DNA of 64,000 bases from Vibrio sp. SS-MA-C1-2 (GTDB lineage: Bacteria; Pseudomonadota; Gammaproteobacteria; Enterobacterales; Vibrionaceae). The DNA lies in the NCBI RefSeq assembly GCF_021513135.1, contig NZ_CP090981.1:1922001-1986000 (forward strand). The letters are read 5' to 3'. Positions 37,419 through 48,845 of the stretch are shown piece after piece (within the stretch, counting starts at the first letter, position 1; every line of letters starts with the position of its first letter). The notes under the pieces are model-generated. The model did not search any database. It saw only the letters and a program-made list of their open reading frames with translations, and was not told the origin of the DNA. A program made the translations under genes and the position numbers.

Positions 37419-38381
37419 ATGGTCGATAATTTTGATAAAAAAGCCTACCATCCCCGTTTTTCATGGCACTATTTAAGGATTAAGTATTGGGGTACTTGGT
37501 TAGGCATTTTGGTGATAATGGTCTTATCATTACTGCCGTTTAAGGCTCGTTTATCGCTTTCCCGTTGGTTAGCAAAACGTTTGATGAAGTTTAAGAAGGG
37601 GGTTGCACGAAAAATTCGTATCAACTTACTGTTATGCTTCCCAGAAAAGAGTCATCAACAACGTGAAGAAATTGTTTTTGAAACCTTAGTGACGGCGGGT
37701 TTCTTTTTGATGTCTTTCCCTCTCTTAACGGTAAAAAGTAAAGAGTGGCTTGCTAAAAATACGGATATTCATGGAATTGAACATGTAAAATCCTTACGTG
37801 AACAGAATAAAAGTGTGATCTTATTGGTTCCACATACTTGGGCTATTGACATTCCAGCCGTGTTATTAGCATCAAAAGGATTACCTGTTTCTGCAATGGC
37901 AAAGAAACAAAAGAATGAGTTGGTTGACTGGATGATGCATAAACAGCGTGTGCAATATGGCGGTCGTGTTTATGAGCGTTCTGGTGGTGTGAAACCCTTC
38001 ATAAAATCAATCCGTGATGGTTATTTAGGTTACTATTTGCCGGATGAAGATTTAGGTGCTGAACACAGTGTTTTTGTCGACTTTTTTGCAACAACTAAGG
38101 CGACGATGTCGGGTTTAGGACGAATTTCAAAAGTGAGTCGCGCTGAGATTGTGCCACTTTTTGCTAAAATAGACCCTTATACGGGCCGTTTTGCGATGGA
38201 TTTTTATCCAGCACTTCCTTTCCCTACGGATAGTGAAGAACAAGATGCCAGAATGATGAATGAAACGATTGAAAAATATATTGGTGAACAACCTGAGCAA
38301 TATATGTGGATTTTAAAGTTCCTTAAGACGCGACCTAATAATGGCAAGACACCCTATAATAAAAAATATGACCAATTCTAA
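37419..38381 (+). CDS. lpxM: Lipid A secondary acyltransferase LpxM-type
   Basis: 320 residues from ATG 37419; a TTG three codons earlier would sit on the AAGAG site. One N-terminal membrane helix (GTWLGILVIMVLSLLP) and the lysophospholipid acyltransferase HX4D motif, HTWAID (H139-D144), followed by RVYERSGGVKPFIKSI and YLPDEDLG. It transfers the last secondary acyl chain (myristoyl in E. coli) to Kdo2-lipid A at the inner membrane. LpxM rather than LpxL is suggested by YGGRVYER and the DEDLG segment. Third gene of an LPS-related group. Confidence 0.85.
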   Translation: MVDNFDKKAYHPRFSWHYLRIKYWGTWLGILVIMVLSLLPFKARLSLSRWLAKRLMKFKKGVARKIRINLLLCFPEKSHQQREEIVFETLVTAGFFLMSFPLLTVKSKEWLAKNTDIHGIEHVKSLREQNKSVILLVPHTWAIDIPAVLLASKGLPVSAMAKKQKNELVDWMMHKQRVQYGGRVYERSGGVKPFIKSIRDGYLGYYLPDEDLGAEHSVFVDFFATTKATMSGLGRISKVSRAEIVPLFAKIDPYTGRFAMDFYPALPFPTDSEEQDARMMNETIEKYIGEQPEQYMWILKFLKTRPNNGKTPYNKKYDQF

Positions 38382-38698
38382 TCTAATTTGAATTGTGTAA
38401 AAAAAAACCATCAACTCAATAGATATTTTTTATCTTTTTGTTGATGGTTTTTTTTGGGCATTAAAAATTGAGAGTATTAATTAATCAAACTTTACTTTCG
38501 TTTAATATGTTGAAAAATAAGCTAATATTGATTTATTTCTGCTCAGTGCAATTAATCAATATTGACTATTTCCATCCAGTTGTTAACGGCGAGCTTACTT
38601 TCATATAACATTTTGGAATAAAAATGCCATTTTAATTATTTGTTGTTATAACTGACTCTGTTTATATTTTATCCATCAGTTTGACACGGATAATCAAC
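38382..38698. other. Intergenic region before cysJ
   Basis: 317 bases with the lpxM terminator (38401-38456) and the AT-rich upstream region of the cysJIH operon. A CysB-controlled promoter is expected but I cannot point to a binding site. Confidence 0.45.
38401..38456 (+). terminator. Rho-independent terminator after lpxM
   Basis: 15-bp stem with A7-CCATCAAC (38401-38415) pairing GTTGATGG-T7 (38440-38454), T run following. It is symmetrical enough to work in both directions. Confidence 0.9.
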
Positions 38699-40606
38699 AT
38701 GAATAAGACGGAATTAAATGCAGCGATTACACCACTATCAACATTGCAAGTTGATAACCTCCAACAACTAATTAATCACTCTTCAACCATTGAACTAAGT
38801 TGGGTGAGCGGTTATTTGGCTGGGATAACTCAAGATCTCTCTAGTAAGATAAGCACTCAACAATCTACGGTATCTCATTCAGTGGCTCAAGCCGCGTTTG
38901 CCAGTAATCAACCGTTGAGATCTGAGCCGTTAACCATTGTTTATGCTTCTCAAACCGGCAATGCAAAAGGATTAGCCACTCAAATACTCTCTCAAGTGGA
39001 GCAAAAAGGGCTGAATGGTGAGTTGATCAATATTGCTGATTTGAAAGCAAAAACATTAAAAAAAATCTCTCAACTTCTTTTAATTGTCAGTACTCATGGT
39101 GAAGGTGAGCCACCAGATAGCGCACTCTCGTTGTTTAAATTATTAAAAAGTCGTAAAGCGCCTAATTTAGACCATTTAACCTTTTCAGTGATTGGTTTAG
39201 GGGATTCTAGTTATGATTATTTTTGTAAGGCCGCCAGCGATTTTTCTGAACGTTTTTTAGCTTTAGGCGCGACAGAAGGAAAGCCAAAAATTGATGCTGA
39301 TCTCGATTATGTGACGAGTACCAAGCCTTGGGTAGCGACATATCTAAAACAACTTGAAGAGAGTATTCAAGTTGACGCTTTACGACAAACGCAGCAAACA
39401 GGGGATAATTCCGTTGAAAACAGTGTAGCAGGCTCACTTGATGAAGAAACAGTCGAAGCAAATACTGCATCAACTGTTAATGGAACCGTTACTGCAACTG
39501 TTATCGCTAATCAAAAAATCACCGGTCGAGACTCCTTACGAAATACGCGTCATATTGAACTTGATTTAGCAGACTCTGGGCTCACATATCAACCGGGTGA
39601 TGCTTTGGGGGTTTGGTATAAAAATGATCTGCAATTAATTGGGCGTTTAACTGAGTTATTAGGATTAGAACTTGATGAAAATGTTGAGTTAACCGATCCT
39701 GATTCAGACGAGGTCACCAAGACCACGTTAAGAGATGCATTAAGCACTAAGCTCGATATTACTCGTATTTCAATCCCGCTATTAAAGTGGTGGCTAGCTC
39801 AAGGGCAGAGTGAAAAATTAACCGAGTTAATTGCCGATAAAGCCAGTTTAAAAGCGTATCTCAATCACCATCAAGTTATTGATTTAGCACTTGAGTATCC
39901 AATTCATCTCAATGCTCAGCAACTTGCCAATGCGTTAATTCCTCTAAAGCCACGACTTTACTCGATCGCCTCAAGTCAGAGTGAGGTAGAAGATGAAGTT
40001 CATTTAACGGTGGGGTTATTGGAAAACAGTCATCAGGGGCAAGATCAACAAGAGACCCGTCTCGGTGGCGCATCGAGCTACCTCTGTCATCAATTGGTTG
40101 AAGATGATCAAGTTGACGTCTTTGTCGAACCGAACCCTTACTTCCGCCTCCCTGAATCGGATAAGAATATCATTATGATCGGGGCAGGAACCGGTATTGC
40201 TCCTTATCGTGGCTTCTTGCAGCAGCGGGATGCAGAACAAGCAACGGGTAAAAATTGGTTAATCTTTGGCAATCAAACCTACACGCAAGATTTTTTATAT
40301 CAAACGGAATGGCAACAATATTTTAATCAAGGTTTGCTAACCGATGTTGACTTGGCTTTTTCTCGAGATCAGCAACAGAAAATCTATGTTCAAGACAAAT
40401 TAGCAGAGCAAGCCGAAAAGCTATATCAATGGCTTCAATCTGGCGCTTATATCTACCTCTGTGGTGATGCACAGACTTTGGGCAAAAGTGTCGACCAACA
40501 ATTGATAAATATTGCACAAACTAAAGGGGATCTAACGTCTGAACAAGCAGAAGAGTGGTTAGATGAATTGAGAGTAAATGGTCGATATCAAAAGGATGTG
40601 TACTAA
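38699..40606 (+). CDS. cysJ: Sulfite reductase (NADPH) flavoprotein alpha subunit
   Basis: 635 residues from ATG 38699; the frame is open to a TTG six codons upstream, but the family N-terminus starts near here. Flavodoxin domain ([16 protein letters not shown] ~80; [12 protein letters not shown]), FAD domain ([14 protein letters not shown]) and NADPH domain ([18 protein letters not shown]), ending with the characteristic RYQKDVY. It passes electrons from NADPH through FAD and FMN to the CysI hemoprotein. A ~40-residue acidic linker (~223-262) makes it longer than E. coli CysJ (599). It overlaps cysI by one base (TAATG). Confidence 0.95.
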   Translation: MNKTELNAAITPLSTLQVDNLQQLINHSSTIELSWVSGYLAGITQDLSSKISTQQSTVSHSVAQAAFASNQPLRSEPLTIVYASQTGNAKGLATQILSQVEQKGLNGELINIADLKAKTLKKISQLLLIVSTHGEGEPPDSALSLFKLLKSRKAPNLDHLTFSVIGLGDSSYDYFCKAASDFSERFLALGATEGKPKIDADLDYVTSTKPWVATYLKQLEESIQVDALRQTQQTGDNSVENSVAGSLDEETVEANTASTVNGTVTATVIANQKITGRDSLRNTRHIELDLADSGLTYQPGDALGVWYKNDLQLIGRLTELLGLELDENVELTDPDSDEVTKTTLRDALSTKLDITRISIPLLKWWLAQGQSEKLTELIADKASLKAYLNHHQVIDLALEYPIHLNAQQLANALIPLKPRLYSIASSQSEVEDEVHLTVGLLENSHQGQDQQETRLGGASSYLCHQLVEDDQVDVFVEPNPYFRLPESDKNIIMIGAGTGIAPYRGFLQQRDAEQATGKNWLIFGNQTYTQDFLYQTEWQQYFNQGLLTDVDLAFSRDQQQKIYVQDKLAEQAEKLYQWLQSGAYIYLCGDAQTLGKSVDQQLINIAQTKGDLTSEQAEEWLDELRVNGRYQKDVY

Positions 40607-42327
40607 TGGAAAAGCAGAAAGAACAGGTGATCTATCAATGGCCACTAGATGGAAAGTTAGCTGACAATGAACGTTTTAAATCTGAAAGTAACTATTTACG
40701 AGGGACGATAAAAGAAGATTTAGACGTGCAAATGACCGGCGGTTTTTTAGGTGATAACTCTCAATTAATTCGCTTTCATGGTATGTATCAGCAAGATGAT
40801 CGCGATATTCGTCAAGAGCGTATCGATCAAAAGTTGGAACCGTTACAGAACGTTATGCTACGCGCTCGTCTGCCTGGCGGTATTATTCAGCCTAAACAGT
40901 GGTTGGCGATTGATGAATTTGCTGAAAAAAACAGCATTTACGGCTCTATTCGATTAACCACTCGCCAGACATTCCAATTTCATGGTGTGTTAAAGCGAAA
41001 TATTAAATTGATGCATCAAACATTAAACCGTATTGGCATTGACTCAATCGCAACGGCGGGGGATGTCAATCGAAATGTCCTTTGCACCTCAAACCCAATT
41101 GAGTCGGAATTGCATCAACAAGCTTATCAATGGGCAGCAAAGATTAGTGAGCACCTATTGCCTAAAACTCGTGCTTATGCCGAAATTTGGTTAGATGGGG
41201 AAAAGGTTGAAACGACCGATCAAGAGCCAATTTTAGGTCAAAGTTATCTACCAAGAAAATTTAAAACCACCGTCGTTATTCCGCCAAATAACGATGTTGA
41301 TCTACACGCCAATGATCTTAACTTTGTGGCGATTGCCAAGAAAGGAAAGTTAGTCGGTTTTAATGTACTTGTTGGTGGTGGTTTAGCGATGACTCACGGT
41401 GATACAGCAACGTATCCTCGTTGTGCTGATGAGTTTGGCTTTATTCCATTGGCGTCGGTATTAGACGTTGCTGGTGCGGTAGTCAGTACTCAACGAGATT
41501 GGGGTAACCGTACCAATCGTAAGAATGCTAAAACCAAATATACCTTAGATCGTGTGGGTGTCGATGCCTTTAAACAAGAAGTTGAGCATCGAGCCAATAT
41601 TCAATTTGCGCCAATAAAACCGTATAAGTTTACCACTCGAGGTGATCAATTTGGTTGGAGTGCAGGTATTGATGGTAAACATCATCTGACACTGTTTATC
41701 GAAAATGGACGCTTGCTAGATTATGACGGTCGTCCTTTAAAAACAGGAATGAGAGAGATTGCAAAAATACATCAAGGGGATTTTCGTTTAACGGCGAATC
41801 AAAACTTAATTATCGCAGGTGTTAGTGAAGATCAACGTCCACAAATTGAGGCGTTAGCGGTTAAACATGGTCTATTAGATTCCGAAGTCAGTTCACAACG
41901 TGAATCATCAATGGCGTGTGTTTCACTGCCAACATGTCCATTAGCAATGGCAGAAGCGGAAAGAATGCTGCCTAAGTTTGTTACCAAAATTGAAGAAATA
42001 CTCGAAAAACATCAAGCAGTGATGCCGATTATCACCAGAGTAACAGGTTGCCCGAATGGTTGTGGACGCGCGATGTTGGCTGAGGTGGGTTTAGTCGGTA
42101 AAGGGCCAGGTAAATACAATTTACATCTTGGTGGCAATTTAATTGGGACACGAATACCCAAATTGGTAAAAGAAAATCAAAGCGAACAACAGATCCTCGA
42201 TTATCTTGATCAGTTAGTCGAACAGTGGAGCGCAAATGGCAATAAAGGTGAATGTTTTGGTGACTTTGTTATTCGTGAAAAAGTAGTGAGTGAAGTGGTA
42301 ATAGCAAAGAGGGATTTCCATGCATAA
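40606..42327 (+). CDS. cysI: Sulfite reductase (NADPH) hemoprotein beta subunit
   Basis: 573 residues. Siroheme/[4Fe-4S] ligands C438, C444, C482 and C486 ([29 protein letters not shown]). The siroheme-binding face is in the first half ([15 protein letters not shown]). It performs the six-electron reduction of sulfite to sulfide with CysJ. Start codon overlaps the cysJ stop; end overlaps cysH by 8 bases, so cysJIH is one translationally coupled operon. Confidence 0.96.
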   Translation: MEKQKEQVIYQWPLDGKLADNERFKSESNYLRGTIKEDLDVQMTGGFLGDNSQLIRFHGMYQQDDRDIRQERIDQKLEPLQNVMLRARLPGGIIQPKQWLAIDEFAEKNSIYGSIRLTTRQTFQFHGVLKRNIKLMHQTLNRIGIDSIATAGDVNRNVLCTSNPIESELHQQAYQWAAKISEHLLPKTRAYAEIWLDGEKVETTDQEPILGQSYLPRKFKTTVVIPPNNDVDLHANDLNFVAIAKKGKLVGFNVLVGGGLAMTHGDTATYPRCADEFGFIPLASVLDVAGAVVSTQRDWGNRTNRKNAKTKYTLDRVGVDAFKQEVEHRANIQFAPIKPYKFTTRGDQFGWSAGIDGKHHLTLFIENGRLLDYDGRPLKTGMREIAKIHQGDFRLTANQNLIIAGVSEDQRPQIEALAVKHGLLDSEVSSQRESSMACVSLPTCPLAMAEAERMLPKFVTKIEEILEKHQAVMPIITRVTGCPNGCGRAMLAEVGLVGKGPGKYNLHLGGNLIGTRIPKLVKENQSEQQILDYLDQLVEQWSANGNKGECFGDFVIREKVVSEVVIAKRDFHA

Positions 42328-43111
42328 TTCAGCCTTAAATAATGATGTTTTTATTTCTCAAGCTCAACAGTCTGATGCTGGGTATGAACTGTTGTCTGTT
42401 GATATATCAGAACAGAAACTCGATGAAATTAACCAAACGCTGGAAAAAATGACCGCTCAAGAGCGAGTTGAGTGGGGAGTGAAATACTTGCCAAATCATC
42501 AAGTTTTGAGTTCTAGTTTTGGCATTCAATCAGCGGTAATGCTGCATTTAGTGACTAAGGTTAACGCGACAATGCCAATCATCGTGGTAGATACGGGCTA
42601 CTTATTTGCTGAGACTTATCAACTCATTGATCAATTAACCGATAAATTAAGTTTGAATCTTCATATCTATAAAAGTGAGCTATCTCCTGCTTGGCAAGAG
42701 GCTCGTTATGGACAGCTTTGGCAACAAGGCGTTGAAGGGCTTTCGGAGTATAATAATCGAAATAAAGTCGAACCAATGGAGCGTGCATTTCAGGAATTAA
42801 ATGGTCAAACATGGTTTTCTGGTTTACGTCGACAACAGTCATCAAGTCGTGGAACTTTACCTGTTCTTTCACTACAAAAAGGACGGTTTAAGTTATTACC
42901 GATTGTGGATTGGAGTAATAAGCAAGTTTTTGATTATCTAGCACAATATGATCTTCCTGTTCACCCATTATGGGAAAAGGGCTATGTTTCAGTGGGTGAT
43001 ACTCATACCTCTCGTCCTTTGCAATTAGGTGAAAGTGAAGAAGATACGCGGTTTTTTGGTTTGAAGAGAGAGTGTGGCTTACATGATGAACAGAGTGGTA
43101 GTGGGATTTAA
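42320..43111 (+). CDS. cysH: PAPS reductase
   Basis: A 263-residue PP-loop protein ([13 protein letters not shown] ~57-69; [21 protein letters not shown]) with the catalytic C-terminal ECGLH motif (~252-256). It lacks the two extra cysteine pairs of APS reductases, so it uses PAPS with thioredoxin or glutaredoxin to make sulfite. Last gene of the overlapping cysJIH set. A solo ERIC-like end follows its stop codon by 2 bases. Confidence 0.95.
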   Translation: MHNSALNNDVFISQAQQSDAGYELLSVDISEQKLDEINQTLEKMTAQERVEWGVKYLPNHQVLSSSFGIQSAVMLHLVTKVNATMPIIVVDTGYLFAETYQLIDQLTDKLSLNLHIYKSELSPAWQEARYGQLWQQGVEGLSEYNNRNKVEPMERAFQELNGQTWFSGLRRQQSSSRGTLPVLSLQKGRFKLLPIVDWSNKQVFDYLAQYDLPVHPLWEKGYVSVGDTHTSRPLQLGESEEDTRFFGLKRECGLHDEQSGSGI

Positions 43112-43113
43112 TT

Positions 43114-43137
43114 TTACTTCAAGTATGAAGGGTCTAT
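43114..43137 (+). repeat. Solo ERIC-like terminal fragment
   Basis: ACTTCAAGTATGAAGGGT plus CTATA, the right-hand end of the ERIC-like element with no matching left part. A further GGTATATACC palindrome lies at ~43153-43162. Confidence 0.6.
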
Positions 43138-43189
43138 ATTTCATGTAAAAAAGGTATATACCTCATTTCACAGAATAAGGAATCATTCG

Positions 43190-44188
43190 ATGAAAAACAG
43201 TATCACTTATTTTAGTCAGGCTTTTAATCAAAAGGTAAATAGAAATAAGAGCCAGAAAAATAACTTAATAAGTAAGCAAGGAGTGGCTGAGCCCATCTCT
43301 TTATGGGCAATGTTTCGTCACTATATTGGTGAAATAAAATTTCCTATTTTTATTAATAATGCATCATCAAAACAAGATTTAATTAATCAAGCGGTGAATG
43401 GTCGTAATATAAAATCGGGCGAAGTTGTTTTGATTGGATCTGGCCCTGGTGATGCTGGATTATTAACACTTCATGCACTGGCACTTTTGCAACAAGCGGA
43501 TGTGGTAGTACATGACCGCTTAGTTTCTCAACAAGTGTTAGATTTAATTCCAATCAATACCCGTTTAATACATGTGGGCAAAAGAGCAAGCTTTCACTCT
43601 TTGCCTCAAGATAAAATAAATCAAACTTTAATCGAACTGGCTCAACAAAAATTAAAGGTCGTTCGTCTTAAAGGTGGTGATAACTTTATTTTTGGCCGTG
43701 GTGGGGAAGAGTTACAAGATCTCGTTAAAGCAGGGATTTCTTTTCAAGTGGTGCCTGGTATTACGGCAGCATCAGGTTGTACGACTTATGCAGGAATACC
43801 ATTAACCCATAGAGATTATGCACAATCAGTTGCTTTTGTGACAGGTTATGCAAAAGAAGGAGGAATAGAGGCTGATTGGCAACGTCTTGCGAATAGTAAA
43901 CAGACGTTGGTTGTTTATATGGCAAAACCCAATGCAGTAAAAATCGAACAGGCATTAATCAAGCATGGTTTAAAATCCAATACTTCCATTGCACTGATTG
44001 AGAATGGGACATTAAAGAGCCAAAGGGTGGTTAAAGGTCAATTAAATCAGTTATCAGCTCTTGCGGAACAAGTTAACTCACCCGCGATTGTGATTATCGG
44101 AGATGTGGTTAAATTATCCGATGATTTAAATTGGTTTAATACCGATAGAGAATTAAAGCATGAAGTTGAAGCTGAATTAGTTAATTAA
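43190..44188 (+). CDS. cobA: Uroporphyrinogen-III C-methyltransferase (SUMT) with CysG-derived N-terminal extension
   Basis: A 332-residue protein. Residues ~80-325 are the SAM-dependent methyltransferase that makes precorrin-2 for siroheme: [63 protein letters not shown]. About 75 residues precede it; their last ~40 ([32 protein letters not shown]) resemble the end of the CysG dehydrogenase/chelatase half. The catalytic part of that half is missing, so a separate precorrin-2 dehydrogenase/ferrochelatase must exist elsewhere. AAGGA precedes the start. Placement after cysH fits siroheme supply for CysI. Confidence 0.9.
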   Translation: MKNSITYFSQAFNQKVNRNKSQKNNLISKQGVAEPISLWAMFRHYIGEIKFPIFINNASSKQDLINQAVNGRNIKSGEVVLIGSGPGDAGLLTLHALALLQQADVVVHDRLVSQQVLDLIPINTRLIHVGKRASFHSLPQDKINQTLIELAQQKLKVVRLKGGDNFIFGRGGEELQDLVKAGISFQVVPGITAASGCTTYAGIPLTHRDYAQSVAFVTGYAKEGGIEADWQRLANSKQTLVVYMAKPNAVKIEQALIKHGLKSNTSIALIENGTLKSQRVVKGQLNQLSALAEQVNSPAIVIIGDVVKLSDDLNWFNTDRELKHEVEAELVN

Positions 44189-44413
44189 AGATTTTATTAT
44201 TCTCATTATTAAATATATAGGGTTTGAATATATAAAGTTTAAGTGTATCTAGATTAAATATATGAAGTTGAAATAAAACTAATGGATGAATTAAGGTTAT
44301 TTTAATTCATAAGGATTTCTGCATTAAAAATTTAAATATTCTATTTATGGTAATCAATGCGATTAATAGTAAATAACGAATATTAAAGCGTCATTTCAAA
44401 TAGGAAAAAGGTG

Positions 44414-45442
44414 ATGGACATGGAACAACAATCAATGACACAGATAGAACCAATCGAAAGTTCAACAGCCGTTGATTTGTCATTAACGGATGAGTCGAGA
44501 GCCGATAACGTTAAAATGGACAATTCCAAAATAGAGAAAACGAAAACATGGACTCACTTAAAAGCATTAGAAGCCGAATCTATTGCGATCATGCGTGAAG
44601 TGGTTGCTGAGTTTGATAATCCTGTGATGCTTTACTCTATAGGTAAAGACTCTTCAGTTCTTCTCCATTTAGCGCGTAAGGCATTTTATCCCGCCAAGAT
44701 CCCATTTCCATTGTTGCATATTGATACGAATTGGAAATTTAAAGAGATGATTGAGTTTCGAGATCGCTTAGCTAAAAAATACGATTTTGATTTATTGGTC
44801 CATAAGAACCCTCGTGGCATGGAGATGAATATCAACCCTTTTGATCACGGTAGCGCAAAGCATACCGATATTATGAAAACAGAAGGATTAAAACAGGCAT
44901 TGAATCAACACGGTTTTGATGCGGCATTTGGCGGTGCTCGCCGTGATGAAGAGAAATCACGCGCTAAAGAACGGGTTTACTCATTTCGAGATTCAAAACA
45001 TCGCTGGAATCCGAAAGATCAACGTCCAGAATTATGGAATATCTATAACTCAAAAATAGACAAAGGTGAAAGCATTCGTGTATTTCCGCTATCTAACTGG
45101 ACTGAATTAGATATCTGGCAATATATCTACCAAGAACAAATTGAGATGGTGCCACTCTATTTTGCGGATAAACGGCCGGTGGTAGAGCGTGATGGTACAT
45201 TGATTATGGTTGATGATGAACGGATGCCGATTGAAGAGGGTGAGAAAATCGAACAGAAAATGGTGCGCTTTAGGACCTTAGGCTGTTACCCATTAACAGG
45301 GGCGATTGAGTCACAAGCAACAAGTTTAACCGATATTATTCAAGAGATGCTACTGACAACGACTTCAGAACGACAAGGACGAGTCATCGATAGCGATGCG
45401 TCAGGTTCAATGGAAAAGAAAAAGATGGAAGGATACTTTTAA
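44414..45442 (+). CDS. cysD: Sulfate adenylyltransferase small subunit
   Basis: 342 residues from ATG 44414 (AGGA 8 bases upstream); ATG 44420 is also possible. PP-loop enzyme core from ~residue 46: [65 protein letters not shown], ending [10 protein letters not shown]. It forms APS from sulfate and ATP with CysN. The ~40-residue polar N-terminal extension, relative to the 302-residue E. coli protein, has no motif I know. An internal ATG at 44516 ([10 protein letters not shown]) could be the real start. Confidence 0.94.
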   Translation: MDMEQQSMTQIEPIESSTAVDLSLTDESRADNVKMDNSKIEKTKTWTHLKALEAESIAIMREVVAEFDNPVMLYSIGKDSSVLLHLARKAFYPAKIPFPLLHIDTNWKFKEMIEFRDRLAKKYDFDLLVHKNPRGMEMNINPFDHGSAKHTDIMKTEGLKQALNQHGFDAAFGGARRDEEKSRAKERVYSFRDSKHRWNPKDQRPELWNIYNSKIDKGESIRVFPLSNWTELDIWQYIYQEQIEMVPLYFADKRPVVERDGTLIMVDDERMPIEEGEKIEQKMVRFRTLGCYPLTGAIESQATSLTDIIQEMLLTTTSERQGRVIDSDASGSMEKKKMEGYF

Positions 45443-45443
45443 T

Positions 45444-46865
45444 ATGTCACACAGTTCAGAATTAATCGCACAAGATATTGAGCACTACCTACAACGTCAT
45501 GAGCAAAAAGAGCTTGTCCGTTTTATTACTTGTGGCAGCGTTGATGACGGTAAATCGACCCTAATCGGTCGTCTATTATTCGACAGCAAAATGATCTTTG
45601 ATGACCAGATGGCCGCCATTGAAAATGAGTCAAAAAAGTTTAATACCACGGATCTTGATTTTGATTTAGCGTTATTGGTTGATGGTTTGCAATCAGAGCG
45701 TGAACAAGGGATTACCATTGATGTTGCCTATCGTTATTTCTCTACGGAAGAGCGAAAATTTATTATTGCAGATACCCCGGGGCATGAACAATATACCCGT
45801 AATATGGTCACAGGTGCATCAACATGTGATCTAGCCATTATATTAATTGATGCTCGACATGGAGTGCAAGTACAGACGCGCCGTCACTCTTATATCTGCT
45901 CACTATTGGGAATTAAGCATCTGATTGTAGCGGTCAATAAAATGGATGCCGTCGGTTATGATCAGAAGGTCTATCAACAAATTAAACAGCAATATCGTCA
46001 GTTTGCTAGTCAGTTAGAAATTGAAGATATTCGTTTTGTCCCAATCTCTGCACTTCATGGCGACAATGTTGTTAATAGCAGTGAAAATATGAGTTGGTAT
46101 CCAGGCTCTCCATTGATGAAGCTTTTGAATACCATTCAGATAAAAGGGGCAAAAGAGCAAGATTTTCGTTTCTCTGTGCAATATGTCAATCGTCCAAACC
46201 TGGATTTTAGAGGGTTCTGTGGCACGGTGTTATCTGGTGAAATTCAAGTTGGTGATAACATTACAGTGCTGCCATCAGGGAAAAGCAGTAAGGTAAAAGA
46301 TATTGTCACATTTGATGGTCGTTTACAGCAAGCTCATGCTGGTATGGCGATTACTTTAACGTTAGAAGATGAAATTGATATTAGCCGTGGAGATATGTTA
46401 GCGCATCAGAGCCGTACTCCGATTTCAACCTTTGACATTGCTGCTGATGTGGTTTGGATGGGAGAGCAACCACTTCATCCAGATCGGGAGTATATTATTA
46501 AAGCGGGAAGTCACTCGACCATCGGTGTTGTGACTAAAGTGGTTGATACCACCGATGTTAATACTATGGAGCGAAATGAAGCGGCACAGTTAGGGCTTAA
46601 TGAGATTGGACGCTGTCACTTCACCTTTAATGAGCCTCTACAGATTGATAACTACCATCAAAATAGACAAACAGGTTCGTTTATTATTATCGATCGTTTA
46701 TCCAATGCCACTGTTGGTGCTGCGATGGTTATTGGTGAAATAGCTGGCATTGATGGTGCTGACGTTAAACACTCGCAAACAACTGATTATTCGGTATTTG
46801 AGTTGGAGTTGAATGCGTTAATTTGCCAGCACTTTCCTCATTGGCAAGCCAAAAATTTAAATTAG
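45444..46865 (+). CDS. cysN: Sulfate adenylyltransferase large (GTPase) subunit
   Basis: 473 residues from ATG 45444, one base after the cysD stop and following GAAGGA. EF-Tu-like GTPase: G1 GSVDDGKST, switch region [12 protein letters not shown]3 [13 protein letters not shown]4 NKMD. Two beta-barrel domains follow. GTP hydrolysis drives APS formation by CysD. No APS-kinase domain is fused; cysC is separate downstream. Confidence 0.95.
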   Translation: MSHSSELIAQDIEHYLQRHEQKELVRFITCGSVDDGKSTLIGRLLFDSKMIFDDQMAAIENESKKFNTTDLDFDLALLVDGLQSEREQGITIDVAYRYFSTEERKFIIADTPGHEQYTRNMVTGASTCDLAIILIDARHGVQVQTRRHSYICSLLGIKHLIVAVNKMDAVGYDQKVYQQIKQQYRQFASQLEIEDIRFVPISALHGDNVVNSSENMSWYPGSPLMKLLNTIQIKGAKEQDFRFSVQYVNRPNLDFRGFCGTVLSGEIQVGDNITVLPSGKSSKVKDIVTFDGRLQQAHAGMAITLTLEDEIDISRGDMLAHQSRTPISTFDIAADVVWMGEQPLHPDREYIIKAGSHSTIGVVTKVVDTTDVNTMERNEAAQLGLNEIGRCHFTFNEPLQIDNYHQNRQTGSFIIIDRLSNATVGAAMVIGEIAGIDGADVKHSQTTDYSVFELELNALICQHFPHWQAKNLN

Positions 46866-47016
46866 ATCCAGTTACATTAGAACAAGTTTAAATAAAATGA
46901 TGCATCTGAATGTTGAGTTGTAGGGAGACTTCTGCAATTCAACATTAAATTGATTAACTAACTTAAGCTTAATCTAACTTATAAAATGAGTATTCAACTG
47001 GGAGTGGAGAACATCG

Positions 47017-48825
47017 ATGTCATTAAGTTTATTGTTTGTCTTAACCCTGTTTATCCTGACAATTATTTGTCTGATCCGATTTCAAAAACAACCTGCGACG
47101 GTATTTGGCATCTCTTTAATCACCCTCTATATGACTAATCAAATCTCTACCGAGCAGCTGATTTTAAGTGCATCTAATCAAGGGGTGTTGACTTTAATTT
47201 TACTGCTAATTGCATCTATTGGTTTAGAAAAAACCCGTTGCCTTAACTTAATTGCTCAAGTGATTATTAAGCCTAACTTTGAATCGACATGGCTAAGAAT
47301 GTTCGGTTTAACCGCATTAAGCTCGGCATTTTTTAGTAATACAGCGGTCGTTTCAACACTGTTAATTCCCTTAAAAAACAATCCGTACCACAATGCGAGT
47401 CGGCTACTTCTACCGCTCTCGTTTGCCGCAATTTTAGGGGGAACATTAACGTTAGTTGGCACCTCGACCAACTTAATCGTTAATAGCTTAATGGAGGAGA
47501 AAGGTGAAGCTTCTTTAAAGTTTTTTGACTTTACCGTTATTGGTCTTGCCGTTGTTGTTTCTTGTGGCATCGTTTTATATTTATTAAGAAATAGGCTGCC
47601 CGATATTGATCAACCGCTTTTATCTCCAGAGGTATTATCACATCAGAACTATGTTATTGAGGCGAGAGTTGAACAGAATTCATCATTAGTGGGACAAACC
47701 ATAGAAAGAAAAGGGCTAAAGCATTTAGAGTCTCTCTTTCTGGTCGAAATCTCAAGAGAGAATCAGACGATCTATCCTGTGAATATGAGTGAAGCTTTGC
47801 AGGTTAATGATAAGCTAATTTTTAATGGCGATGTGACGAAATTGAACCAACTTGACCATTTTGATGGTATTTCACTTTTTGCAGGTAGTGAAGGTTTAGA
47901 TCTCGATAATTTAATCGAAGTGATCATTAGGCCGAGCAGTAGTTTAATTGGTAAAACGTTAGAGAATTCAAATTTTAGAAACAAATTCAACGCGGCAGTG
48001 GTTGCAATAAAGCGAGATGGTGAGCAAATCTCAGGAAAATTACACGATCAAACATTATGTGATGGAGACTATCTAGTATTAGCTAAGCAAACGTTGCCAA
48101 CAAAAAAGGCAAAAACTGGAGAGAAGAAAAAGAGAGAGACATCGACGAAACAGCGAGAGTTTTACCAACAACCTAAATTTAATCAACACTTTATTTTACT
48201 CTCTGATCTAGCAACAGAGACTAAATTGTCAGGCTTTAAAGAGTTGTTTACCGTTGTCGGTTTCTTCTTTTCAATCTTTTTAGCCGCACTGGGTCTTGTT
48301 CCTCTGTTTAAAGGGCTGATAGTGTATATCAGTATGATGTTGTTACTCGGACTTTTTTCTATTAATGAGCTGATTCGTCGTCTGCCAATTAATTTATGGT
48401 TAATTATCACCTCGGCAATTGGTCTCTCTTATGGCTTGCAAAATAACCATTTTATCACTTTTTTATCGCAACATTACTTAGAAACAATCAATACCATTGA
48501 GCCATTTTATGCACTCTGTACGATATTTTTTTGTACTTTAATATTAACAGAGTTAGTGACGAATAATGCAGCAGCTGCATTGATGTTTCCGATTGCTTTT
48601 GCTGTATCTGAGCTTTTACAACTGAATTTAATGCCCTTTATTATGGCTATCGCCTTTGGTGGTTCCGCCAGTTTTATTACGCCTTATGGTTACCAAACAA
48701 ATTTAATGGTTTTTAATCTGGGGGAATATAGTTTAGGGGATTTTATTAAGGTTGGGTTGCCTGTCAGTATTGTTTATAGCATCACTGCAATTACTACTAT
48801 CTATTTCTATCTCCCTCTTACTTAA
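47017..48825 (+). CDS. SLC13 family permease with internal RCK-C (TrkA-C) domains
   Basis: A 602-residue DASS/SLC13-type membrane protein: helices in residues ~1-200, a soluble insert ~205-400 with two TrkA-C-like domains (SLVGQTIERKGLKHLESLFLVEISRENQTIYP; SLIGKTLENSNFRNKFNAAVVAIKRDGE) and helices again to the end. SNTAVVSTLLIPL and TLTELVTNNAAAALMFPIAFA carry the S/T-N-T/N motifs of the substrate and Na+ sites. GGAGA precedes the ATG at 47017. Its place between cysN and cysC points to sulfate (or another sulfur oxyanion) import; the RCK domains may gate it by a bound ligand. Confidence 0.85.
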   Translation: MSLSLLFVLTLFILTIICLIRFQKQPATVFGISLITLYMTNQISTEQLILSASNQGVLTLILLLIASIGLEKTRCLNLIAQVIIKPNFESTWLRMFGLTALSSAFFSNTAVVSTLLIPLKNNPYHNASRLLLPLSFAAILGGTLTLVGTSTNLIVNSLMEEKGEASLKFFDFTVIGLAVVVSCGIVLYLLRNRLPDIDQPLLSPEVLSHQNYVIEARVEQNSSLVGQTIERKGLKHLESLFLVEISRENQTIYPVNMSEALQVNDKLIFNGDVTKLNQLDHFDGISLFAGSEGLDLDNLIEVIIRPSSSLIGKTLENSNFRNKFNAAVVAIKRDGEQISGKLHDQTLCDGDYLVLAKQTLPTKKAKTGEKKKRETSTKQREFYQQPKFNQHFILLSDLATETKLSGFKELFTVVGFFFSIFLAALGLVPLFKGLIVYISMMLLLGLFSINELIRRLPINLWLIITSAIGLSYGLQNNHFITFLSQHYLETINTIEPFYALCTIFFCTLILTELVTNNAAAALMFPIAFAVSELLQLNLMPFIMAIAFGGSASFITPYGYQTNLMVFNLGEYSLGDFIKVGLPVSIVYSITAITTIYFYLPLT

Positions 48826-48845
48826 TAATAAAGGAAGTCTAATCA

